Origin: Prosapia bicincta
Lineage: Eukaryota > Arthropoda > Insecta > Hemiptera > Cercopidae
Direction of reading: 5' to 3'
Assembly (NCBI GenBank): GCA_036971475.1
Contig: JBAIZL010000007.1
Coordinates: 28,377,447 to 28,441,446, forward strand
DNA length: 64,000 bases
The translations under genes and the position numbers were made by a program. This document shows, in pieces, positions 13,366 through 26,279 of the stretch (positions are counted from its first letter, which is position 1; the number at the start of each line of letters is the position of its first letter). The notes beneath the pieces were generated by a model, which had not been told where the DNA came from, ran no database searches, and saw only the letters and a list, made by a program, of their open reading frames with translations.

Positions 13366-13494
13366 AGGTATAAAAGGAAGAAAACTCACTATGTAAAAAT
13401 TAAATTTAACTTTGCCATTTTTATTCAAAAGTCATTTATAAATTGTTTATAATACCTAACCTAACCTATCACAACAAATAAGATCTATTAAAAC

Positions 13495-13592
13495 TAGAAT
13501 GTTTCAAGAAAAAAATTAAAATGGAAATTCGGAAAATGTAACACGATTACTATGCCTGTACCTTAACCATTAGGCCACGGGTTTCTACTGTT
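13495..13592 (-). mobile_element. Possible tRNA-derived SINE head
   Basis: On the minus strand GTGGCCTAATGGTTAAGG resembles a tRNA box A, and TTCCGAATTTCC about 45 nt later is a weak box B. No complete cloverleaf is evident. Confidence 0.3.
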
Positions 13593-13884
13593 AATCTTGA
13601 TACAGTTTCTCTTATTACATTCTCTCCCCTCTCAAGGAACCGAGTTGAAGGTTGCGCATGCGCGTTGTTGAAGATCCTGCACCAGTCAAAGTCTACTAGA
13701 GAAAACTAGGGGAAGCTATGAGCCACAATGTAATAAGAGAAACTGTATCAACTTCCCCCTCTGCTGCAGTTAACCCTACATCTGTGACGTCACGCGTATG
13801 CGCGTTGATGGAGTTCCTGCACTGGTGAAGATCTAGTATAAGTAGTTAAGGCCCTGGTGAATTATTGATGGTTGCATGAACTCA

Positions 13885-14130
13885 AAAGTATTTACTAAAC
13901 ACTTTTAAATGTTTAAAAAGCTGCCTGTAGTAGCATTTACTTGTCTTTGTTGAGGACGGCCGTTTCGGGAGATGTGTCCCTTTGTCAAGGTGAGTTACGG
14001 TCTGAGTTGACAAAGGGACACATCTCCCGAAACGGCCGTCAACAAATATAAGTAAGTGCTACTATAGGCAAATTTATAAACATTTAAAAGTGTTTAGTGA
14101 TAACTAGTAGCTCAAGTGAAGATGGAATCA
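13885..14130. repeat. Family G foldback repeat
   Basis: Arms AACACTTTTAAATGTTTAAA and the inverse enclose GAGGACGGCCGTTTCGGGAG and its inverse. Near-identical foldbacks lie at 18365-18575, 20022-20211 and 44357-44644. The outer right end reads GATGGAATCAAC. Confidence 0.8.
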
Positions 14131-14139
14131 ACAAATATC

Positions 14140-15460
14140 ATAAGTATTTATATGTATAAGATTTGTCCTGGCTGGCTGATTCATTGAAACACAGCTTAAG
14201 CTATAATTACAAAATTGAAATTAGGAAGGAACATTCGTTTAGTGATATAGAGGGGAGGTGAGATAGGACTTTTTTAAATTATAATTTTTTATTTATAACT
14301 GTTAGATATCAATTTAAGTGAACGAGTGCTGGGTTACAATAACTAGTTGCTTTTTTAAAACGAATTTAGTATTCAATAATTGAATTTCTGTTATGCAAAT
14401 TAACCTAATCACATATAAAAACTGTTTATGAAATGATATGTTTTCATTTAATTTAAGTATCACTTGAAGGTCATACTGCTCTCTATTCATTGATTAATAA
14501 TACTTCTTAGTTTTCCATTCAAGTGACTGAATGTCCGGTTAGAGAAGTAGTAGCATTCTCTAAATGAATTCAGTATTTAATTTCTTTACATACAAGCCTG
14601 TCACCCATCACAATGTAGTTGTACTATACCAGATATTTTTAGCGGGTGTGTAGTCTACAAGTTCCCAAAGTTGCCTGTCAATCAGATGAATGGTGTAATA
14701 ATAAATAAAGAAAAACATACATACAGATGTGTGTATCTATATATATATATATATATATATATGCCAACCACACAACGGCCCATTGAAACGGGAAAGAAAT
14801 GGGAGCGGGCCCAATAACCTTTCAAATTCATAATCCTGAATTAAGGAACGTACTTCTGTAAAATCTGAGGGGGTCTCGGTCTCATTTATTTTGAATTATC
14901 AAGACGCTACTGTATTGTAATTAAATTTCAGTTATTTATTATTCAATCTACTTGTTCCGATAAAATTTCACCTTAATTACAATTTTGAGATTTTAAAACT
15001 GGTTGCTAAGTTTTTAACCAACCAAACCTAGCTGGTTACATTTACTGCAGTGGTAGCCAACATAGGTTTCAGTATTACTAAGGGAACTAAAACTATGCTG
15101 CAAATAAAGTCCTTTGTCACAATATTCTTTGCCTTCCTCTTTGTAGATTTTTAGTCTTTAGAACAATATTTGAAGCACAATTTTAAGTGTTTTTTTTTTA
15201 GTATCAGTTATTTTTATCTTATTGGCAGCAAAATGATAATCCTTTAAGAAAGACAGTCCACGTTTTCTTTTTAAAGCTAATCTATGACACCATCATAGCA
15301 TAAAACACTTCAATAAGTACGTCATAGAGGTGGGGTAACTCTTAAGGTAAGGAGGAAGAAATGTTTACAAATATACCACTTACTAGACACCTCACCATTC
15401 TCCATCACATGGCCTGCTGATACATTTTACAAATGTGGTTGAAAGCTTGCTGATATTAAA
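14140..15460. other. Gene-free stretch
   Basis: No gene. A (TA)n tract lies at 14737-14762. A possible pogo terminus lies near 14860-14915 (GAATTATCAAGACGCTACTG, then TA). Confidence 0.4.
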
Positions 15461-15461
15461 C

Positions 15462-16075
15462 CATGAGTGGAGTTAAGGGGGGCAAGGAGGGGCATTTACC
15501 CCCAACTTTCAGGACAAGTGTATTATTTTTTTATAATCAAAAGCTTACAATGAATCCATTAAAATACCACAAAAATAATAACAGTGCTGACAAGTAATAT
15601 ACTCGACAGTATCAGTTGTTATTTTGGTCGAATGCAAATTATTTTATAAATATGACTAATTTCAAAGAAAAATATGAACTTTATTTTAATCTTACAAGTC
15701 ATGATGTTCAAAATAAAATTTTAGCAATTGTTTCTGACGAAGTTTGGTATTCAATGTTAGGTTTCTAACAGAAACAAAATCAGGCTTATTTTTAGACTTA
15801 TTACTTTGCAAAATTCGAAAAAAATTTAAAATTTTGCAAAGTTATAGGTCTAAAAGACCCCAATTTTCGCTCCATAAGAAACATATCGTTGAACACCTTG
15901 CCTTATCTTACCAATCAAAAAATAGTTTTAAACAGGTACCTTATATTGTATGTTTTTCGATGTCAACAAGCCTTAAATGTTCTCAATTTTTTTAGGGAGT
16001 ACTCCTGGACCCCATTTGATACCCCCCGGGGAAATCTGTTCTCCCCAGAACAAAACTTATAACTCAGCCCATGTA
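15462..16075. mobile_element. Possible hAT-type non-autonomous element
   Basis: The left end has CATGAGTGGAGTTAAGGGGG. The right end, read on the minus strand, has CATGGGCTGAGTTATAAG and a GGGG-rich stretch. The ends are only partly alike. No transposase is recognised inside. Confidence 0.3.
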
Positions 16076-16079
16076 TTGA

Positions 16080-18360
16080 ATTGCTCACAACTGTTTCCAA
16101 ATGCCCTCATAAAATAGTTAATTTCATATTACTTCTTTAAAAAATAAAAATGAATAAGACATACACTTAACATATACTGCTAATTAACCAACACAAATAG
16201 TGGAATGTGAAGAAGTAGACGAAGTATAAAAACTTACAGTAGTTAGATGAAGTAGGGAGCTGTCCACTGTCCAGTGATGGTAACTTCTTCACTAACTGGC
16301 TAGAAAATGAATCTATCTGGCAGATCATTGTAAAAATGATGACATAATAAATTTCTGGAGCTTGAAGGGTAATTAATTTATTAAAATGTGGAATTATGGG
16401 CATTTACTTCCGTTTTCAAAATGTTTATTATACTGCATTTTAAGTACACAATCCACAATAACTAAAAACAAGACAGTTTTACAATTTATTATACTAATCT
16501 CATATTTAAATTGCACTTAATAACGTACTTGGTAGAACTAACTAATGACAATAAAATAAATGAAGTAAAAATGATACATATACATATACAGATATGGCTG
16601 CTCTAAAAACATTCAATAAACAAGTAATAACATAAGATGTATCTTTAATTATATATTCATATATTAGCAAATTAATTTAGTAAAAATCAAAGTATAAAGA
16701 GTATTGTTAATAATTTATTAAGAAAAAATTCTCAATTTTTTATACAATGTTATTTAATCCATTATTACTTTCATTATATTTATTGTGGGTACACAAAAGT
16801 ACAGGCTCAAGTAGAATAAACTTTTCTATTATGTTAAGTTCTCATGATACTTTCCTAGAGATATTGAAATGAAAATAATCTTAAGTGCCTTTGATATTAG
16901 ACCTTGATAATTAGGGGTAAACAGGCCAATCAGGCTTTGGCAGCTAACGTGTTAATTGATGTCCATTTTAAAACTGTATTACATTTTTTAACATCTAATG
17001 GTCACTACGGTCAAAATTTATGTCTTATAACCAAACAGTTTTTTTTTACTATTCGACTTTTAAATACAGAGAGGAAAGATTTATCATAACTCTATAAGCC
17101 AATTAGAGGTTCAAGTTTAGGTTCAAACTACGTGAAAACACTTCATTTAATAGTAAAGCTACACACACTCAAGTCTTTCTACATTGAAATCATAGAGTTA
17201 ATGCAGATCCCTGTTAATAAAGATAATGAGTTAAACTAAACATTTGTAAATATTTACAAACTTGCTATTTACAAGTGTCTAGTGAAAACTAGTAGCTCAC
17301 GTGAAGATGGAATCAACTAATATGAATTAGTTAAAATGTTTCAGAATTGATAGACAATAAAAAGTTTTTTGTTTGTAAATAGCTTTACAATATTAACGTG
17401 AACATATTAAATATAACATTATATATGAACATTGCAATAAATAAATATCCTTCTTGTTGAGCCTTCTTCATACCCGTCTAAAAGTTAATATAGAAATGTA
17501 TATCTGTTACTACTCTTGTTAGAGAAGTCCTACAAACTGTTCTCAATAACTACAGGTATATCTAATATAAATCTAGCAATAGGTCTTGTCAACCTAACCG
17601 GCCCAAGATACCTGACTCTGGAGGGTTTTCCAAAAAGGTCACTTTTATCACTGATCAATGAGGTACTTTATTGTTCATGGCTTCCACCTCTCAGTGAGCC
17701 TGTTACGTTATCTAAAGACCTTTAGGAGTTGAATATGTATGAAGAAATAAGTTTATGTAAAGCCATTTGGAGAATTACACTCTTTTATTATCAGAGTGTA
17801 AAAATGATGTACCATTTATAGCATTATGGATTGACCTGTAGTTCTATCCATTAGCGTTGTGGCCTCAAGGTTACATATCCATGTTTAGATTATTTGAGAA
17901 TTTTCATTAGCATCTGATCACTTCTGTTTGTATCAGATATCTATAATTCTTGCATTACATAATGGAATGATCTCTTTAAAAACTATTGTCCCTGATGATA
18001 TATAAAATTTAAGGTGTATCAGTTATCTCTGAAGATACAGTTTATGTTAAAACTTGTTTGCTCAACATTCAAACATCTCACATTTATTCATTTTATTAAA
18101 GAAAATCTAACTATTATCTAACAACTTTACAGAGGTAATAAGTTCTTCCCAACAGCTAAGATTACCTACTATCACAGCAAAACTATATACTTATTTGGTT
18201 CTCTATATCACTATGAATACAACACACAACTAATTTATATAGTCTTATTAATAATGACGCAAACATAAATTAAGAGCGTTGATACTAGTTAATTAAAGAT
18301 TATTAATCTTAAAATGCCAATTATATCATTGGTAATAACATTCTCCAAGATATATTTTCC
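16080..18360. other. Gene-free stretch
   Basis: No convincing gene. A family G outer-arm fragment lies near 17245-17330 (GAAAACTAGTAGCTCACGTG). The open frames here are short and lack known motifs. Confidence 0.5.
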
Positions 18361-18364
18361 CTAT

Positions 18365-18575
18365 AAACACTTGTAAATATTTTACAACTTGCCAATAGTA
18401 GCACTTATATTTGTTGAGGACCGCCGTTTCGGGAGTTACGGTCTGAGCTGACAATGTGACACATCTCCCAAAACAGCCGTCCTCAACAAATATAATTAAG
18501 TACTACTATAGACAAATTGTAACATATGTGCAGGTGTTTTTAGTGAAAACTAGTAGCTCACGTTAAGATGTAATC
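18365..18575. repeat. Family G foldback repeat
   Basis: Same arms and centre as 13885-14130, more diverged (CTGAGCTGACAATGTGACAC). The outer right part reads AACTAGTAGCTCACG. Confidence 0.75.
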
Positions 18576-19238
18576 AACTAATTTATATTTTTCATTTAAA
18601 AACCTGACTGTTGTGTTGGGTGACTGGATTATGTACCCTATATTAGAACATGTTTAATTCAAAATGTATGTGGTCATTTAAAATATGTTATTTTTCTGTT
18701 GCAAGATGTTTGTATACTATATTTTGTATTGTATTACAAATATCATTACGACATAACGAAATATTTAACCCATTAACAAAGCAACATTTAACCCAATATT
18801 GATCTAATTACAAGCGAGTCGGAGACACTAACAGATACGAATTAATTCCTAGCATCAACTGAGTTTTATTTCCTTACAAAAATATTCTCACATATAAAGC
18901 ACTAAATACTATATTTTTTTATACAGGTACAATTTTTTTATTCGTTATTTTGTACCTTTGTTAGTTTATTATTATTTGTAATTGATAATAATGTGTAATC
19001 ATAATTAGTAAAAACAAATTAAAAGTTACTTACGGTTTAAAGTTTGCTTTATATTCTAGGCTCCCACTATTATTGTTCATTTCGTACGTACACAAGAATA
19101 CACTAATTACAGCTACTGACCGATACAGAGAAAAACCTATACTGAGATTCTCTAGTTGACATAGAAACTGCTGAATCATTCTATTATGTTTAGATGTCTG
19201 ACAGAAGGATAATGGGCCATAAATATCTCTTTTATTTA

Positions 19239-19447
19239 TCACTTTTACATTAGTTTATGACTATCCAAACCTTATTTATTTGGTGAAAACTTACTGAGAC
19301 TATTCCAATCGCTCCGTGGCGATCTTCATCAGACACTGATGAGGTTTTTACAAATTTACAAAATAAAGTTTGGGATGTCATAAACTAATGTAAAAGTGAC
19401 TCATTAAGTTTCGCCAAACGTAATGGACTACAAAATTCAAGAAGTAA
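19239..19447. repeat. Family B foldback with 12/13-bp target duplication
   Basis: Arms of family B around TCTTCATCAGACACTGATGA. The flanks are CTCTTTTATTTA (19227-19238) and CTCTTTTTATTTA (19448-19460), which differ by one T. Confidence 0.75.
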
Positions 19448-20021
19448 CTCTTTTTATTTATGCTGTAAATTTCAAGAGTTGATAAATGTCCCTTAGAAAG
19501 CACAGACGTCTAGTCTTGTGCATGACCGACCAGAAAATAAACTGTCTTGAGGTAAACAAATCAATCAAACAATGATGACATTCATGACTAACTGGGCCAG
19601 TTTTTATACCCACTTATAAATAGTTGTGAGCAGTTGACCTAGTCCGTAAACCGCAATGGGTTAAGGAAAATTTAAACCGCAATGGGTTAGGCAAACGCAC
19701 GTTTCTGTAACAGTGTTGTCAATGAATCAACTGTTTTGAGAAGTGTCAAACTAGTTACTCAAGTTTTTTCATAAAATAAGTTTTAGTAATACTTTTTAAT
19801 ATATACTTTAAATACTCTAAAATGCAATGTAAAACTTCTGAAGGAAATCCTTGGCAACAGGATTATAAGCAGTCTTCTTTTGGTACTAAACTTTTTTTAA
19901 AAATATTGTTTTAATAATCAACAATTAACAAGATCTGATTTTCTACAAGTGCGTCAAAGGGTATTTTTTGTATTATTGAGCTTTAAAGTTGCAGAGCCTG
20001 GCATGAAAATGTAAATAATCT

Positions 20022-20211
20022 CTAAACACTTTTAAATGTTTTAAACTTGCCTATAGTAGCACTTACTTTGCTTGTTGAGGACGGCCGTTTTGGGAGATGT
20101 GTCCCTTTGTCAACTCAGACCGTAACTCAAAGTAAGTGCTATTACAGGCAAGTTTAAAACATTTAAAAATGTTTAGTGATTACTAGTAGCTCACGTGAAG
20201 ATGGAATCAAC
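20022..20211. mobile_element. Family G foldback, 190 bp, with perfect 15-bp target duplication
   Basis: AAATGTAAATAATCT flanks both sides (20007-20021, 20212-20226). The element runs from CTAAACACTTTTAAATG to GATGGAATCAAC, which defines the family's ends. It is a short palindrome with no coding capacity. Confidence 0.85.
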
Positions 20212-20229
20212 AAATGTAAATAATCTATT

Positions 20230-21460
20230 TTGAATGGGCCTTATATAAAAGAATGATATGAAGAAAAACAAATTATAGTAACAAGATAGCTTCAATTGAA
20301 TAAGTGAGACAAAGGTTTGACGCTTAATTTAGCTTGCTTATCAATTAAGATAAAAAACTATTACGCTATAAAGCTTTTTTGAGCTGATCATCTTGACAAG
20401 GCGTTTATCAGCCTGATATGATAATACATTAAAATCCATGTTGGAGTGTTTTTGTACCAGTCTCCCATTTAAAAGCTTCTTTTAAATTTCGACTTTAACA
20501 ATAAATAAACAAACACGCTCTTTAACTACAAAACAAGACATTAAAAGACAAACAGTGTATTTTAATTGTACTACTTTTACACAAATCTTGCTGCCTGAAT
20601 GTTAAAAATTATTTGCTTTTATTCAAAAGGCACAAAAACATTTTAGAATAGAAAAGGCTAGGATTAATTTAAATATATGGAATCATATTAAAAATATTAT
20701 TTCTAACAATTGCATATTAATTCTATGAAAAAGAATTAAAAATTTACTGTATTATAACAAGAACTTAACACATTAAAATAAATAAATTAAACTGAATACT
20801 CAAAAATATTTCTAATGTTAAAAAAATACTGATGACAAACAATATAATAATTCAGTAAATATAAATAGGTATAATTTTCTTGCATTAAATAAATTTTAAA
20901 TGTATAATACTCTCTTGCGTTTTAAGTGAATTATTAGCCATGAAAATACTTACAAATTAAATACTTTATAACATTAAATGTCAACAAAATTAATTCTAAT
21001 CATAATTTTCTAGAAAATATTTTCAAAAAATAAATTACTAAATATAGAAAGTAAAAAAAAAAATTACAATGCAGCAGTCTGTAGTATTGGTCAACAAAAG
21101 TGAATTCTTAATTTGTAAAGATGTAGTTGATAGAGGTTTAATAGAAAACCTTAATCACATGTTGAAAAATAAACTGAGTATAAATTTTATTTAACAATTC
21201 AATTAAAATTGGTTCTTACAAAGTGTTGGACCCACCAAGGAAATTTTCATCTAAAAATTGCAACAAAAATATATAACTCATTATGGTTATATTGAATTAA
21301 TTGTAATAGGTTTTATTGAAATATAAATTAATATAGTTATTAACTGATTGAAAATATTGAACAATAACATTTTAATCTAATAATGTAGTGCCTACAATAA
21401 AGTAGCATAACCTATGTGTTAAAACAACTGTTCTACAACGTAAAATAAGCTGTGTGAAAT
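20230..21460. other. Gene-free AT-rich stretch
   Basis: Nothing recognised. Confidence 0.5.
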
Positions 21461-21466
21461 CATTTA

Positions 21467-23801
21467 CAGTACAGACTCGCTAATCCGGACGGCCCAAAAT
21501 TTTTGTTTAGTTATAGTATTTTACAGTGCACAATCAGTCTGCCGTCCACAAAAATATTTATTTGTATATGTCTATATTTGTTATTTTTCAAAGGGGGTTT
21601 CCTACTCTAATAGACAAATAATATAATTTATTCATTAAAATATGAATTTACCATATTATTTGTTTCTTTTGCCTATTAAAGTAGGAAAAACTTCTTTGAA
21701 AAAATATATTCACATTAGATCTTCCAACACTACAACGCATGTGACATCAGAGACATCTTGTGATAAACGAAAGATAAAGGACTGCTGACTAAACGGATGC
21801 CACCTCTACTGCTTCTCGCAAGATATCTGCTCAGTTGTCATTTAATTCTAGTGCGATATTGATCTGTGTTTTTTATTTACGTCTCGTTCATTGTTCATTG
21901 AAAATGGCGACTAAACGTAAGTCAGTGACAGTGACAATGGAATAAAAACTCCAAGCTTTGTTTCGTATTGATGGAGGTGAATGGCTTACTAAAAGAGTTA
22001 GGCGTGGGAAAACAATCCGTTTCCGATTGGAAAAAAGCGACAGGAAATTGAAGATTTTGGTGCAAAAATGGTTGGTAAAAACAGTTTAGGCGGCAGAAGC
22101 ACTTTAAAAAAACCAAAAAATGAAACCCTAGACGATGCTTTGTATGTTTGGTTTTGCCAACAACGGGAACAGGGTGTTCCATTATCGGGTGTAAATTTGC
22201 AAACGATCGCGCTGAAACTGAATGAAAAGTTAAAAGGAGATCCTAATTTTACTGGCAGTGTGGGTTGGCTGTCACGGTGGAAGGAGCGACACGACATCCG
22301 TCAACTCGGAATAAGTGGTGAAATTTTGTCAGGTGACAGTGATGCCAGTGAAAAATTCAAAGAAAAATTTGGTAAGTTTCTCAGAGATGAAAACTTACAA
22401 CCTTGTCAGGTGTTCAACGCTGACGAAACCGGATTAAATGATAAAATGTTCCCAAAAAAACTTTAGCTTCCAAATTAGATTCAGTAGCAAAAGGCCATAA
22501 AGTTAAGAAAAAATGTATGACTTTGCTGCCTTGCAGTAATGCTTCTGGTGATCTAAAATTTTCACTTTTGGTGATAGGGAAATCCGTAAAGCCTAGGGTT
22601 TTTAAACATTAAAAATGTAAATTTAAGTGTTCTACCGGCCCAATACAAGTTCCTAAAATCAGCGTGGATGAACAGTCAAATTTTTAAGCACTGGTTTTTT
22701 GAAAACTTTGTTCCAACAACAGAAAAGTTTTTAAAAGAGAAAAAACTCCCTCGAAAAGCGGTTTTACTAAATGATAATTACCCATGCTACCCAAATCAAG
22801 AAGAATTGTGTCATGGTGACATTTTTGTTAAATTTCTTCCTCCTAACGTCACGGATCTCATTCAGCCGAAGGACCAGGACGTGATAGAGGCGATAAAACG
22901 GCAATTTTATCGCTTTTGGAACAAGAAGCAGATCCAGCTACACAATTTATTGAAATTCTTAAAAAAGTGACTATAAAGGATGTCATTTATATGGAGAATC
23001 GTGGGAGGAAATTCGACCGTATACACTCCAAAAGAGCTGAAAAAAATTGTGGCCTGAAATGCCACAGGAAAGTGAAAAAAACCGACAGTCAACCTACTAA
23101 TGACGACGCTGAATTTGTTCAGATTTTTCAACAATTGGAGGGTTGTGCCTAGTTGAAAGACACTGATATTTTCGAGTGGATTATCAGTGATAATGGCATT
23201 GGGGACGAAATCGCCGCGGTGTACTGCAAACGCAGAAAATGACAGCTCAGAAGAGGAAGACTACACAGACGAACCGGTCAGCCCAACTCATGATGGGGCG
23301 GCTGCAATGCTGGAGGGGTTGATGACCTACTTTAAGAAACAAAATGATACGTCAACTGCGGAGCTACTGACGTACGAGATCGTACTGTGAAACGACGTCA
23401 TTCATTGTTAAAACAAAGGAACATTACGGACTTTTTTCATAAGTTTTTTAAAGTTTATTTTTGTTTCAGTTTCATTTTTGTTTGAGTTTTTTGTGCGTTT
23501 ATACAGTATAGTGTAAATAACTTTATGTGAATACATTTATTCAACGAGAAAGATGCTTTGATATTTATTCATATCATACCTTTTCTGTTACAATTACAGG
23601 ATTTTTTGCTAAATAAGCTATGAAATACTGTACTGTAACCTATATTTAGGCCTCAATTTCACTAAAACTACAATTTCAATATGTTTCCCCGCCTAAAACA
23701 CATATTGTATGCATTTGTTTGGTTTTTTCCATCTAATCTGGACTTTCGTTGATCCGGACAGGGTCTGGTCCCATCAAGTCCGGATAAGTGAGACTGTACT
23801 G
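21467..23801 (+). mobile_element. Complete pogo/Tigger-type DNA transposon, inactive
   Basis: Both ends carry related terminal inverted repeats (CAGTACAGACTCGCTAATCC at left; the right end reads CAGTACAGTCTCACTTATCC on the minus strand). TA dinucleotides flank the element at 21465-21466 and 23802-23803. The 2,335-bp length is usual for Tigger elements. The interior holds a broken CENPB/DDE transposase. Confidence 0.92.
21904..23390 (+). pseudogene. Tigger (pogo superfamily) transposase, broken by stops and frameshifts
   Basis: Pieces occur in family order: a psq-type helix-turn-helix start (ATG 21904, MATKRKSVTVTME then a stop, and GKQSVSDWKKA in another frame); a CENPB-type domain at 22068-22466 (GSVGWLSRWKERHDIRQLGI); the first catalytic Asp in FNADETGLN; the second in LLNDNYPCYPN (22668-22970); the third in VTDLIQPKDQDV; and a C-terminal acidic segment at 23187-23390. 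At least one stop and several frameshifts separate these pieces, so no functional transposase can be made from it. Confidence 0.9.
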
Positions 23802-23804
23802 TAT

Positions 23805-25285
23805 CACTTAATTTAAACATATACAATTATATTGGATGTGTTAGTGTGAAATAAACTCAAATACCTTTTGCTATACAATGTTTCTGTTCAGGTGTACTAA
23901 GAGAATTATCCACTTCAACAAATAGTACAATTATGTAGAGTATATATTGTTGCTTCCTAAGTAGAGTTTGTATTTAACATATTTGATTGTTTCAATGATG
24001 AGTCTACTTTAACTGTGTTAAAGTGAAGTTAATTTCTGAAATATAATTATTTCATTTTTGTTATTATAGCTATGATAAGCTAATGAAACTATTAGTAACA
24101 GCTTCTTAGGAATCAAATCTGCAAGGTTATAAAATTAAGAATAAATAAAATGAAACAAACATAGAACTCACTCCAATAAGCAATTTTTGTTTTCAATGCA
24201 CAAATTAGACCAAGCTAATATATAGTTTGTTTATAAGTATCCTACATGTGGCATAACCTGTAACATGTAGATGATTTCACATCAGAATGGAGTGTGGGCA
24301 ACGAGAAATCCTAAAATATCAAACAATTCCAGTACTACAATGTGCAGGCTATTAGTTGTTTGATTTTTTTTGTCTGATCCACGACTTATTAGATTTTGAA
24401 ATGTATTATTTTTTAATGTTAAGAGTTATCTTGTTACTGCAAGAAATTTACACCAAGCATTAGGTTAGTTTACAGTGGAAAATATCTATTAGCTTTAATG
24501 TTCAATTAGCTCTATTAACTATTAGCGTTAACTTATTACATTTTAAAAATATAATAGCTATGGTTATTTTTTCTAAAAGTTTCATTTTATGGGATACAGT
24601 CAACCTAAGTTACTATCTGCTAATTCATGCACAAACTTCCAAAAATTAATTGTTTCCAAATATATTTCTGTTACGTTTAACAACCAGAAAGATGGTCTGG
24701 TATGAGTTTTATAGGCTGACTGAAATAAATAAGGTGCAAAACAAAATGCAAATGAATAAAGTCAAGCCTTGATAAATTGAATCTTACTAGCAATCCATAA
24801 AATATTCTATTGTACAAAAATATTTAAATAGAGAAATCTTCAATCTGAATGCAGTTTGAGGAATGTATCAATTATAAAACTTAAGACAAACTTAAAAGTA
24901 CAAAGTTTACATGCAGTATTACTGAACTTAAACAAGTTAAAGTTGTCTGTCAATTTATCTTGATGTCAGATGACTATCTTAAAAATATTACAAAAAGTAA
25001 TAGAATAATATAATACTATATAAATACAAAAATATACATGAAATACTTTCATTAACTACTTGAATGAATACATTTTGTTCCCTAAAACATGACCAGTTGA
25101 GTTTTTCTAAACTGCTAAATTAAATTGTAAAAGTTAATAAATTATAGCTAATTTCTGAAAATTCCACTTCAAATACAATAAAAAAATAACAAGTGACCAA
25201 ACAATGGGAATATCAAATACATCCATTAATAATACAAAATAAAAGTGACCAGGGTATCTCCACCAGAACTTTATACAGTTAAAAG
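23805..25285. other. Gene-free AT-rich stretch
   Basis: Nothing recognised. Confidence 0.5.
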
Positions 25286-26020
25286 TAGGGATGGGCCGAT
25301 TCCGATTCTCGATTCCAGGAATTGTCAATTCTAATAGTATTGAGGAATCGTCGATTCTCCATTGATTAAAGTGCTGATTCCGATTCTTTTTTTTTTAACT
25401 GTTAAAATTATTATGCAGTGTAATTTAAAGGAAATATAGTTAATGTCTTAGTTGTATGTATTATTGTATAGTTGTTTTGAATGAATTAAATAATTAAAGC
25501 AAATGCCGATTAGAGATAACGAAAATATTATTATTATTTATGACGCAACAACAAAGAAAATCGGAGCATTTCTGGTCCATTTGTCACCGCTCTGCTGTCT
25601 CACTCTCATTCATGCTTGACTCTCTTTCTCTCTCTCCCAGCTCAGACCGCCACTACTCCGCCATTGCTTAAAGGTAGTTCCAATTTCTCCAGTTATACAA
25701 ACTGAAATGGCTATTACTGAAGTTATATTATAATTGTGAACTGAAATTCTTATTTGTAATTTTAAATAAATCATTACTTTTATCCAATATGTTTGTCACC
25801 CTTTCAGAAATTCCTATTCATAAATCAAGGTTGAACGTTTTCTGTAGCCTATTACATTAAAACGGAACTTTTAAGAGGCTTCACTATATGACCAAGATGT
25901 TAACTAAATTCATTATTATCAAATATCATGCAGGCCTATATGACTTAAAAGAATAAAAAATCGACTTAAGAATCGACTCGAAAAAAAAAAATGAAAATCA
26001 GAATTGGAATTGATTCTTTT
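25286..26020 (+). mobile_element. hAT-type MITE, copy 1
   Basis: Begins TAGGGATGGGCCGATTCCGA. It shares its body with copies at 52472-53180 and (inverted) about 58255-58899, including GAGGCTTCACTATATGACC. It contains a short interrupted CT tract near 25618-25640. The right end is not clean. Confidence 0.7.
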
Positions 26021-26084
26021 ATTGCAAATATTAAATAATTTATTTTGTTTACCAACTATTCTTTGAGATCAGCTTGTGAGGTTA

Positions 26085-26275
26085 TGTCAATAACAAATGA
26101 AAGATGCACATAAACTCACAAAGTAATAATTTATTAACTCAGACGAGTTTCAATATGAGTTTTATGTGGTATCATTATTCACTGATGATGATGACTTTAT
26201 CAATGAAACATGCCTGAGTGAATAAATTATGAATTTGTGAGTTTGTATATGTCTTTTATTTGTTATCAAATGTAT
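26085..26275. repeat. Family H foldback repeat
   Basis: Inverted arms (ACAAATGAAAGATGCACATA, AACTCACAAAGTAATAAT and inverses) around TTCACTGATGATGATGAC. A related foldback lies at 59880-60050. Confidence 0.75.
26175..26221 (+). ncRNA. Hammerhead-like motif, family H
   Basis: Stem I UUAUUCA/UGAGUGA (7 pairs, two G-U), exact core CUGAUGA, extra U, a short stem II (UGAU/AUCA), GAAA, then CAUGCC in place of an expected CAUGUC. The opposite arm of the foldback has GAAACUCGUCUGAG, with an intact GUC. Confidence 0.45.
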
Positions 26276-26279
26276 TTTT

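Larger units (their letters stand above)
13018..13850. repeat. Family J inverted repeat with NRF1-like and CRE-like palindromes
   Basis: Units near 13020-13107 and 13112-13195 recur inverted at 13612-13700 and 13735-13845. They share GTAGACTTTCACCGGTGCAG, CTTGAGAGGGGAGAGAATGT and GGTTAACTGCAGCAGAGG. They are GC-rich compared with the flanks. GCGCATGCGC occurs at 13135-13144 and 13654-13663; TGACGTCA at 13146-13153 and 13785-13792. It lies 0.8-1.6 kb upstream of CaMKI. Confidence 0.75.
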
